Assembly: GCF_001039355.2 (NCBI RefSeq)
Contig: NW_019776039.1
Location: forward strand, 1-35,993
Reading direction: 5' to 3'
DNA: 35,993 nt
Origin: Lingula anatina
Taxonomy: Eukaryota; Brachiopoda; Lingulata; Lingulida; Lingulidae
The position numbers and the translations under genes were made by a program. Numbering within the stretch: the first letter of the stretch is position 1; the number at the start of each line of letters is the position of its first letter. Positions 11,101 through 23,100 of this stretch are shown piece by piece. A model generated the notes under the pieces. The model saw nothing but the letters and a program-made list of their open reading frames with translations. It made no database searches and had not been told where the DNA came from.

Positions 11101-14100
11101 GTTGTATCGTGTTATGCTCAGTGTCCTTGCCGTTTGTTCCTCAACCTGAAATATTCATATCCCATTAAAGCAAGGAAGATGGTACATCATTAACTAGTTT
11201 CGATTCAATATTATTATTCTATGATGTCACACATCATCTAGTTTGATAATTGCCTGATTCTTAATATTAGACCTCTGATTTCACTTACATCGTTCCCTCT
11301 ATCAATGCTTTATTCTATCCATGGCACTTGGCAATAGTCGTGGTCCACCACTGCCGCCTGTAAGTCAGCTTTAGGGTAGGCATATCTGGTGGCTACATCA
11401 ATCTTTGACACTAATGTGAAGTGATAGGTCAGATATATTCCTGAAGTAATCATTGTATCCTGCTCTATTTCTGAAGTTGGCTGGCCTGGGGTCCAGTAAC
11501 CGACAGTTTGCATTGCCCCCAATATTATGAGCCTTCTTTGGAGAACCTTATGAAGAAAATAAATAAGTGCATTTATTAAGTATAACAAAAATCTTCGTCT
11601 TTCGTTCTACTAAAAAAATATGAGCGTACTCGTACATAGTCTACATACATGTACGTTGTAACATGACAGATTTGACGCTCACACACCTCAACTAATCTTT
11701 GGTTTTTTCAAAGAAAATAGTTAGCATTCGTGTGTTTCAAGCACTAAATGAAAAGAAAACACATACCTTTCAATCAATTCACATTTTCTTCATGTTGTTA
11801 TGGCACCACATTCAAGTTATTCGCGTTTGAGTTGGTTCACAGTCAGCGACGCGTGCCCACGCTCCATGTTAAACTCTAGTGTAAAACTGCAAGCGAGATT
11901 CTGCAAGATTTTAGAAGGACTGCTTCCCCCCCCCCCATGCCATCTAGCGGCAGACCCTCAACGCTGTTATACCCCATTGGGTACAGAAATTGCCCATGTA
12001 AAGGCAATAAGTCGCCAATCATTGTTTGTGATCAATATTTTGATTGCTTTATTTGTACATGTAGTGCTGATTGAAAGAAGAATCTAACAGTGACTTGAGG
12101 ATAAAAAGTTCATTTTTTATATGAGCCCCTGCCTCAGACAAGCTAATTATTCACGGTTGAAAAGACATGAATATAAGGTGAGATATATGTGAAAATCAGC
12201 TTGTCTGAGGGTTGGGCTCGATATGTACTCAAATTAAATAGGGACATTTTCAGTCCATATGCTAGCAGTCGGCCACGTTTATTCATGCCATGAGTTAGCT
12301 GCTACATGCTTACAAAGGTTGGGTAGGTAGATACAGTGAACCTTTTGTACAAAAAGAACAACCCAAAATTAAATGTAGGTCTTTGAAAGGATAATACGAG
12401 TCCGAGTCAGTAAAATATTTTCAATTACAACCAAAATAGAAAAGTCATTTTCATGTAATGCATGCTATAAAAAATATGGATAGGAAATAGAGTCCAAATA
12501 CAATAAGTATATCTTATTTTCATTCTTATTTCTTAGGATTAGGAAAGATTAAATGTAAAATGTGCTTCAAAGTTATATTAATTATCATAATAGCAGATGT
12601 ACATTGTGGTGGCTCCTATTTTATATGGAGACCCATGCTGTAATAGACCTCTACACATACAGTAAGTGTATGCCGTTAATTAGTGCTGATAGTATAAATT
12701 TGAATACATGTAATTTACATATTTGTTCAATTGATTTTTATATTCCAATGGATCTAAGCATGACATTTTTCATGTGCTGAACTATTAAAAGCACTGATAA
12801 TTAATTTTCATATGTGTGATTTACATATTCGTTAATGCAAATTGTACCCAGAATTAAGTTTTAAGGTCTTAAGGCACGGCATGTTGCATGCCAGTCATAG
12901 AAGTTAATCTAAAATGTAAATCAAGTTCATGTATAAAAGCAGTGACATAGAGAGAGTTAGGGATAGTTATAGATACCACAGAGAGAGATGGTAGAAGAGA
13001 CCTGAGTTCTTCAGTCGATTGAATAAATTATGTAGCAGAAAGCTATACCTGACTGTCTGAGTTGACTTACTGGTGAAAAAGTAACTCTAAGAAGGTGTGT
13101 ATAACCACCGACTGGTTATTACATAAGGGTGGCTTAACCTACTCCCCTCTAATGGGCATGAAAGTACATTTTGTACAACCAACATCGTTGTGTAAATGTC
13201 CCCTTTTACGTCTATTTTGCATAGAATGTAAAATAAAAGGCTCCATCACACACAGTGACACCTTAGTTTTGTTACTTATGACCTAATCTTCCACACTCAT
13301 AATAGCTTCCACATTCATAATAGCTTTGTAGAGTTTTTTTTTCCTTTTTTTTCACTAATGCTATGAATGGCTTTATTTGTCAAGGAGATCAGTGGAAACC
13401 TATTGACTTGGTACCTGTGTAAATAGTCCAAACAAGAGACCACGAGCCTATTATAATTACCAGAAGTTTACCAGATAAAGCAAGCTAGCCAATATACTGA
13501 TGAGCATCTGCTAGATGGCCAGTTTGAAATCAGTGTATGCAAGGATGCACCTGAATTAATCAGAGCCAAAATAGTCAATTAAGGCACACATCTAGCCAAA
13601 AGTACACATTATGGATTCAGACCTCCCATAGCAAAACTAGGCCCATCAGTGGCTGGTACTGTCAGTGTAAAGCTGGTTCCAAGACAGTTGGAAGTTGTGC
13701 ACATATCACCTCAGTCCTGTGGTATATGGGGTTTGCCATGAGGCAGGGATACAAACAAAAATTATGTTGTGGAGAAGGCTGTTTGGATGCCTCACATTTA
13801 CCAACATCAAGTGGTGACAGTATTAGCGAGACAGAAAGTGTTTCGGACAGCACATCTGATTAATTATCTATTGTTTCTTTTTACATTTTTTATTCTCATA
13901 TTTGTATATTTTGTATAAAATAACTCTTGTATTGCATTCTATACAAGGTCTTTATCACATACATAATCATATATGAAGTACTTTTTAGGTGATTTAATTT
14001 CATTGTCATACAGATTATTGGCCATAACTGTTATTATGTGTACTATATTTTCATTTAGTTTTTACTTATACCTTATCATTATTTTTGGTACAATTTATAC

Positions 14101-17100
14101 CTTGTTTATTTTATGGTAAATGGAAAAATCCCAAATAGCTGTTTAGAGTACTTTCACACATGATTTTTTGTTGTTACTGTAACATCATTTTGCTTTTAGC
14201 ATTTTTTTTACTATTCCTTACAGCCTTGTACAGATTGTGTATTGGTTAAAAATACAATTATTTAGACCAACAAATGCTGGTCTGTGAGAAAAGTTATATA
14301 AAATTAATAAATACGCTGAAATAAGTTTTTCTAGTTACAAGAATTTTATACAGTAAAGTGAAATTAGTGTTGGCTTCTGTGAGAAAATACCGTAATACAC
14401 CACCCTTCCCTCTCTTCTCTAGGATTAAAAAAATTATTTTCCCATTTTCTTGTGCCACGCCACAATTATTCAACATATAACTCTTTTTTACATCACAAGA
14501 CAAGTTTCATCAGAAAAAATCATTTATGTAATATATATGCTGAAACAAGTTGCTCTGATTCATTAGACTGCATACAACAGGTAAATCTGGCTACCCCCCC
14601 CCCACACACACACACATATAAGTCTTTAAAAATACTAAGTTACGATGCCTAAAACCAAATAATATTTTTTCACACAACAAATATATGCATAAACTTTATA
14701 ATAGCAAATTATTTAAAAATTTGACGATGGGCGCTTTGCCAATGGTTATCTGCATTCATCCTTTCTCTAAGATTTTATGATTTGACTATGTGACTAAAAA
14801 CTGATCTTAAAAGCTATGATGTCAAGGTTTTTTTTAATGTATTGAGAGAAAACTATAGACAGCGAATTACAAAAATTCAAAACTCTACAATAACAATAAC
14901 ATATGATATAATAAACAATGACAGTACTATACAGGGGTACATGTAATGTAACAAAATTGCCAGATGAATGGGTTTATTCTTTTCTACCTTGATTATATTT
15001 TTGATAAATACACTTATTTACTAATGATGAAAACATCCTGGGTTTATTTCACCCGTGTAAAGGTACATGTACTTCGTTATAAGACAAATAAGATAGCTGA
15101 TAAGTATTTTTGTCAGAATAGTAGAAATTAAATTATGTTGCAGCATACGCAGGCCTACCCAACTACCCGACTCGGCACCGAATGATCCTGAATTCACCGG
15201 TAGATCAGACCACACTACCCGTTTTCAAGGTGTGTGTCAGATCGCATTACACAGTTTCAGACGCGACACCGCTCTTGCCTAGTACGCAATGTGATAGTGA
15301 CGATTCTCAGCGGGGTTGAAAAGCATTGCATCACCACTCAAAATTTGTTCAGGGTATGATACTGTGTAATGCGATCTGACACACACCTTGAAAACGGGTA
15401 GTGTGGTCTGATCTACCGGTGAATTCAGGATCATTCGGTGCCGAGTCTGGTAGTTGGGTAGGCCTGATACGGTTATGTGTCCTTGTTTCATACATTCCTT
15501 GAGACTCACCTTTGTATTTCGTGTATTCTTCTTTAGTGTCTTAGAGGATCCTTTTGAAATGGAGTTTGGAAATGATCAGGCTGCAACAACCGGATTTTTG
15601 GATAATAGAAGAAAAAACAGCTATATGTAACACTTTGCAGTATATCATTGAATTTTGTACTATTGCCGTACTTTTTGAATGCCCATAATTACTTTAATTT
15701 ATATAAAGCAACCTAAAGCAACCTTGAATGTCTCTTTTTACTGGGGCATGGATATTGCTGTACGTATATAGAATGTCTGTAGATGTGTTAAGTGTAGCTG
15801 ACTAGGAATAGAAGTAATTGACAATCGAAAATGGGAGTCGGTTAATATCCTTTTGTGTTTTTCCATTTTGGAAAAAATAATACATTAAAAAATTACATTT
15901 TTTCTGTGATGGGATATTCTTGCAGCATATCATATATATCGTGGCTATGACCTTTTACTTTCACAACCAACAGCAGTTTTGATATTGTTCGGGTGTGGGT
16001 ATGTTAACTTCCTTTGTCATCGTTCAATTTCGGATGGTAATTATTCCAATATGCTGCAAAAGAGCTTGTTTTGAAGCACATTTCATTGACTAGCTTTCAT
16101 TTCATGTTATGAAACTCATATTTACGTAAACGTTACTAAGAACACGGCCTCCTTTGCTGTTAGCAACGACCTCTTTTGTTGTTAGCAAAAAACATGGATT
16201 TTAGATATGGCCCTGAGATTATGTCGCGAAAAGTGAAAGCTGTATTTTGTTTTTCAACATCTGCCACATAGACAGACAGACAGACAGATTGTTATAAATC
16301 GATAGTAGTTTTACTCAAATTTATTTTCATTTTTGCTGCTTCATATCAATTTTATAGGATGTTTTCAAATAGGCCTGTGTGAACCAGTGGTATTCTCGTT
16401 GGCTGTTTGAGAGGGGCACCCTGAGCTTCAGAGATAACTTGACACTAACCTCTTCACAATAGCCTATCTTCATCGTGTCAAGTTACCTCTGACCACATTC
16501 GATTGCCCCCGCCGCCCGCCAATCAAATTTAAAGCCCGCACTCAATGACTCATTGAACGATCTAGCCAATGAACGCGAACGAGTCAAAGCGCGCTTTGTT
16601 CAAATCCGGACCAATCAGAGATAAGGGACTTGCCGTAACCTGTGGGCAGCACGCAAAATACATCATCCCTCAGTGGGTAATGATGCAGGGCCTCAAACTG
16701 CTCTGGTTTCAATTCCGATATACTCATATTTTGCAAAGAATCAAGAGAGAACTTAACACATTATTTTACGTAGTCACTCGTAGAAGACGCCATGCTTTCT
16801 TTGTGTACGGTTATGCACTCGGCACTACTCGGATGTCTCCGCACTCGACAATAACTTTGTTGTTAGTATGAAGCTTGCGGAATCAGCCGAGGATTACCGA
16901 CTGACGGTCAACCAATCAGCGTTTTCACCAAACTTTGGTGAAAATTTTTGAAACTTGGATTCGATTGGCTTATATAAACTAGATCAAACTATTTTCGTCA
17001 GAGGTAACTTGACACGATGAAGATAGGCTATTGTGAAGAGGTTAGTGTCAAGTTATCTCTGAAGCTCAGGGTGGAGAGGGGGTGAGGGCAGGTGTCTCTA

Positions 17101-20100
17101 GCGAACCAAGTTGAATTTGATTGTCCTCGTTTCGCCACTACAAGCAGTCTGTATAGTAATAAGGTTAGATTTATTAATAAACAACAGAATTGTAATTAAA
17201 CGTCAAACACCTAATACTCAATGTATTAGTTGTTGTATAAAAGGTTGCTATGAGGTTCACATGATCTTTGATCAGGAAGTACACATCAGAATAGAAAGTC
17301 TGTAAGTTCTAACGGTTGTCAGTAGCAATGTATGAGTTGACTCCTTGCTCTTATGGTGTAAAGGCGTTTATAGCCGTTGAATTTTTAGCCAGCACACTTC
17401 CCTTCCAGCATAAAATATTGATTTAATGCGGGTATTTTTACTCCAATATCTAGTGTAACACATCTCAGTACTATACTACTTTTCATGCTATTATTTCTAA
17501 TATAACTTCACCAGTATTATAGACCTACAGGTACTACTTTTCATGGTATTATTTCCTTTCAATATCTGGGAGATTGTACTGGTATTAGATTGGTAATGTA
17601 ATCATTGTCCCCATTAGAATCTACCCTTGTTAATATTTTCATCGTCATAATATTTAGCTTAGTCATTTTTGATAAGTGACATTTTTCATATCAAATCCTG
17701 TTTTTTATCAAATTATTGCCACTATATCTGACCAAAGGAGTGTTTAACATACTAAGTATAACTTAATGTTATTTCCCGAAAATTAATATTTGCAAAGAAA
17801 TTTGCTGCTTACTCCCTGTGTTGCACGGACTGGAGGAGAAATTTAGGTCTAATTTACGATCAGGACTTTGATGAAGGTGCAGTTAAAAGCCTTCTGTGTG
17901 AACAATTATACTGTTAGTTTTTTATGTGAATTTTTTTAATACTACGTTTGAATCTGGTACAGTACTTATAAATTATGTACGCTACAGGGACGTCTCGCTT
18001 CATATGCTTCTTTAACATAAGTGACAAAAGGTGATATCAAAAGCAGGCGGAAATTTTGTCATTTCGCCTTGTGATTTGGGCCTTCATGTAGTGAAATGCT
18101 GATTTATTGAAAATAAATGAAGTGCATGTATATCTCAAATAATTGTATTTCTTTTCCAGACTGCCATTCCTGAAATCCTGCATTCGGGCGGAATGTGCTT
18201 GTTCGTTTTCAAAGCGCTTCCTGAAGTACATACGTTGGACATCATGCCCTTATTCTATGCCACAGGCCTTGTCCCCGCTTTACTGTTGCTGATTCTTCAC
18301 ATCAAAGCCTACAGGCAGTCCCAAGAAAAGAAGTTTGGCGACGTTTTGCTTGACACATTGGTGGTGTTAATTCATTTAGGATGCGTAGTGTTTACTTGCA
18401 TGCGTTGGAACTGGGATTCCAAAAGCCTTCACAACTTTGTACCATCCAGTGATCTGATTCTGCCGATCGCAATCCTGCTAATTTCATTCGGTTGGTGGGA
18501 AAACTTCGTCAACACTGATGTAAAGAATTACATTTCAACACCTATCAAGAATTTAAAAACAGAAATGAGAAGACACAGGTCGCTGATTTATTCCTACGTT
18601 ATGTTTCTTAAGATGATTGCTATATTATGCTTCACACTGGGTATATTGTACTGGAATGGATTTTCCGTAGGAGACGTTCAGAGATTTTTTACCTCAGATC
18701 AATATGTTCACGAAAAAGAGAGAATGGCCTTAATTGGCGTTGGTTGTATTCTAGGTTTTGCCGCGTTGCTATCTTACATATCCATATTCTTAACATGCAC
18801 AATGGGGATTCCTAGGTTCGGCTTTGTCTGTGTTATGATATCCATGGCTGTGTCCTCTGCAGTTGTATTCACACCTCTGTGCAGTGAAGAGACATTGGCT
18901 TTTATTGAAAAATACACGCCTGACCAGACACTAGAGGGGGTCCTACGTAGATGGCTGGTGGGCAGCCTGTCGCCCAGTTGTGATCCTAACAATCCCGAGC
19001 ATCTTTGGGCACAGATTGGACTACATATCGGCCTTTTACTCTCTCATCTTCTTCTGAATAGACACGTGTGGAATTCTCTGGGGAAAACTGCCATACCCTC
19101 CCTGAAGTGGATATTCATCCAGCCTCTGTACTGTGGTATTCTCCTAGAGCAGTCGTTCATGTTTCGCCGACGACTGCCAAAGGATGTTGATGTTGTTGAA
19201 GAAGATGTTGATTCCACCGAGGATGTTGCTCAGATCCCTTTCTGTAATGATACAAAGAAAAAAAAACCAAAGGTATACGCTTGTGGTACCATGTGGCATG
19301 AATCGGAGACTGAAATGCGACAAATGCTTGCCAGCATTATAAGGTAGGTCAATTTGCCATATTTTAAGAGCTAACTATATTATTCTTTTTTAATTATATT
19401 AAAGTATATCATGCAGATTTTAATTTCATGCCTGTATTTTTCCATTATATATATGTTTGTGTGTGTGTGTGTGATTGATCTGAGGTCCTGTTAAATAATC
19501 ATTAAAACCTTCTATATATAACATTTCTATCTGTAGACTTGATAGCGCTGTCACAAAGAATGGTTCGATCTTCGAATATGAGACACACATAATGTTCGAC
19601 GACGCTTTCACGTCCAGTACTAAAACCGAGTACGAACAACCTGTCAGCTCCAAAAAAGCTGCAACCGATCCATGGAGTCAAACTCACGAAACTAAAGATG
19701 GTGATAAAAACAACACTTGGAATCAAGTCAACAACTACGTGCATAATTTTTTTAAAATAATACTTGAGGACATATTTAGGTAAGAATTTTTAAATAAAAT
19801 TTACTTAAAAGAAAATGCAAAACATACCTTTTAAGATAGTGTAAGATTTCGTCACTGTACTTATTAATCTTAAGCTTGACGCAGTGATGCATTGGACTTA
19901 AATACAGCTGGTGTTCGAAAACAAGTCTGATTATTACTGCTACTGTGAACCCACCTTTTGTCAGATGTAAATTCTATTTTAGTCCATTAGTAGATTTTTT
20001 CAAAATGTACAAAAAGCAAGCAAAAATGATTCGAAATGTTTTAATCCTTTTAGTGTGTTGAAATGCAATTGTCAAGATTGATATCAGCATCTTTTTCTAG

Positions 20101-23100
20101 TGATGTACGGGTGCTTTGATTGGCCAGTTTTTAAAATTGTTCCTTGTGGCAAAATCGTTTTAGGCTAAAAATTTACCCATTTTCAACTTGTTCCTCATTG
20201 TGATTTCTGCTTCCCAGCAGACAAACGACATTGATTCACCGTTGAATCAACGTTAATTTTGGTGGATCAACGTTGAATCAACGTAGAATCAATGTCGTTT
20301 GCCTGCAGGGTTGTTTCTGTAATCTTCTCCTAGACCGCAAGAGCTAAGAACTTGAAAGTGTGAAGATTGATAGAGTAAGCCTATAATCTGGGATGTAAAT
20401 ATGTGAACCTTTCGTAATTAAAGTGCCCGGTGCAGGTGTTGCCATTTTATCTGGTTAAAAAGCTAGATATCTTTGAAACCATATAAGAAAAAAACTTACT
20501 TGTTATTAAGGTTGAATTGAAAACACATTTGGTCTTAAATTTGAAGCATAACCCATTCTTCCAGATCAGATAAAAACTTGATACATGCAATTGATGTTTT
20601 ATGGAATAATTTGTTAGCATGGTAATTGGCCTTTAAGACAGTCATAAGGCACTCCCCAAGTTTGTGAGTTGTGAAAAAAAAAAAAAACGGTAAACACACA
20701 TAGATAGCCAAAACATATTTATAAAATGATATTGCAGATTTTAAATCATCAAAGGCAATTATCTTGTAAAATGTTGCGGACACTACATTTTTTGCGCATG
20801 ATAACATGTATTGTGGTGTTGACTGTATTCGCATAAAAAATAGTGATATAACAAACTGTTAAATTATTTAAAGCTTTAGGCAAGTGTTGTAACAGACAAA
20901 ATGATACGATTGTTCATGGATTTGCTTCTGGCTGGGGCAAGTTCGCACACTTGGACTAGTGATTTTAAAACTGAATAAATTAACTGTGCAGTGGACTTTG
21001 ATACTTACACCCCAATTAAGATATAAAATTATTTTCCTTCAAAAAATCTATGAGCCTGTAGGTTATAGTACTCCTACCATCTCAATTTTTATAAAAAGAG
21101 GGCGAATAAGCCCCACTTTTCCTACTTAGTCGAGGCTGATGCAACGGGTGTAGATTTATTGCATGCAGTATGCTACTAATGCACCAATCAAATGACTTGA
21201 TTCTATTTCTATGACTTAATTAATTAATTATTTATAATAATGAGAATTGATTTGATCTGAGTTTTCTATTTTGTTCATGTTTTAACAGAGTAATGAGAAT
21301 ATTGTTCACATGTCTTTAAATTGAAAGCAATTACTGTTTTATGACAGAAAGGATGTTGATCACGTGCTCGTACAAGGGGCCATTCGTCGGGGATTCGAAG
21401 AAGCACTGCGATCTTCAAATACAAAACATAGTCAATCAGAAGCAAAAGCACCTGCGACTGAACCAAATGTAAGGTGTAAACAGACTTGCAAAGGCAAAGG
21501 ATCGGCAAAAAAAAGCAGCATCTCGGACACACAAGCTTCCTCGCCTGTTAATGCAAACGACAACAACTCACCGACTGGCCTTAATGGATCCAGCAACTCG
21601 CCACCGCCATACTCAGACCACAATAAAACCGAAACAACAACATCTGGGACTGAATCAAATACTGTTCGTAAAACGGCTTGGAAGGATGAAATATTGGCAT
21701 TGAATAACAGCACTCCTGTAAATGCAAACGACAAGACACACAACCCACCGACAGGCCTTCATGGATCTAGCAACCCGCCACCGCGGTCTTCAGATGTAGA
21801 ACACAATCAAATCAAAACCGAACCAAAAACATCTGCGCCTGCAACAAATGGTGGGCGTAAAGAAGCTTGCGAAGATAGAGGATCGGTATTGAATAGCAGC
21901 ACCCAGGAGACACAAATCTCTGCACCTGTGCTTTCAAAGGACAATGTGAACAAACCAGCATCTTGTATTTGGTTTATCAAGACGCCGTATGGTGGTAGAA
22001 TTGAAGTTAGGATGAAAAAAACTACCTTGTATGTCCATTTAAAGGATAAAGATAAAATTCAACACAGAAAAAGATGGAGCCAGGTAAAATGCTTTCAGAT
22101 AAGGATTTCGTAGTATTTTCTATAAAATAAACACCATAAATAGTAAGAACAGAATGTTTGGCAGACTTTTGTATGGAAGCGATGAAAATCAAGAAATTGT
22201 CGAGAAACATTTCTAGAATCCATAATAAATTGTGTCGCAGTGTTCTCTATAAAGAGAAACAAACGTGTATTGACTAAGTATGAAATGTATTGCGGCTATT
22301 TTTTCAGGTCATGTACATGTACTACCTCTTGCTGTATAACACTTACCCGGATAACCCAGACAGAAAACACGATGAAAGTGACCTGGACAACGTGTATTTG
22401 CTGGCTCTGGACGGAGATGTTGATTTCCACGCAGATGCTTTGACCAGCTTGGTGAAAGAGATGGTGTCAGACAAGAAACTTGGAGCTGCCTGTGGACGAA
22501 TCCATCCAATCGGCAGCGGTATAAAGTGCTCATAGTGTTTTAAAAAACGAAAATTTTCAAGTATTTCTGTTACCGTGATATGAATTTCTCTTCACAACAA
22601 TGCAACCACATCACAAGCAGTTAGATGTTAACGAATTTTGATTGAGGCGCGGGAACGTCTTGAGTGAATCCTATTCACTTGAACATAATGTCAATCAAAT
22701 AAAATGATTCCCCTTTATTTGGTCGGTTTTATGAAATGACGTTTGATTTATCGTAGGACCTATGGTATGGTATCAGAAGTTCGAGTACGCCATTGGTCAC
22801 TGGTTACAGAAGAGCGCCGAACATGTTCTTGGATGCGTTCTGTGCAGTCCTGGCTGCTTTAGTTTGTTTCGCGGAAAGGCAGTGATGGAAGTGATAGACA
22901 TCTATTCCAATCGACCCAAAAAGGCAATCGACTATCTACAGTTTGATCAAGGTATTTAAAGAGTTATGTAATGCATTGTTGCTCAATGTCACACTCTCAT
23001 AAATAAGAGTTTTAATAATATTTTAGGTTTGTAAAGCTATATATATTGTTGATATTTTGGATTTTGTCTTTCCCACAGTTATCCATTACCATTTTACATA

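Larger units (their letters stand above)
9490..11975. mobile_element. ISL2EU-like DNA transposon, internally deleted
   Basis: The termini are GAGGTATAACAGC at 9490 and GCTGTTATACCCC ending at 11975, followed inward by a second matching word (TCGCTAG against CTAGCGG). Flanking AT dinucleotides at 9488-9489 and 11976-11977 fit a 2-bp AT target duplication. Inside are a THAP/DDE transposase remnant on the + strand and a SAP + YqaJ-type nuclease remnant on the - strand. Eukaryotic ISL2EU/IS4EU elements, as I recall them, combine a DDE transposase, a YqaJ protein and AT duplications. All three agree here; the name is by analogy. Confidence 0.72.
9178..18159 (+). other. chs: chitin synthase intron 2 (8982 bp)
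   Basis: The donor GTAAGTATA and acceptor TTTTCCAG join exons 2 and 3 in phase 0 within a membrane segment. The intron holds several transposon insertions listed separately. Between them, 14000-15140 and 17082-18150 show no gene. A short direct repeat (TACTACTTTTCATG.TATTAT) occurs near 17476 and 17532. Confidence 0.85.

Noticed and set aside
16569-16871. 100-codon open frame in the hAT-like MITE
   Set aside because: No transposase or zinc-finger motif, and the element is too short to be autonomous.
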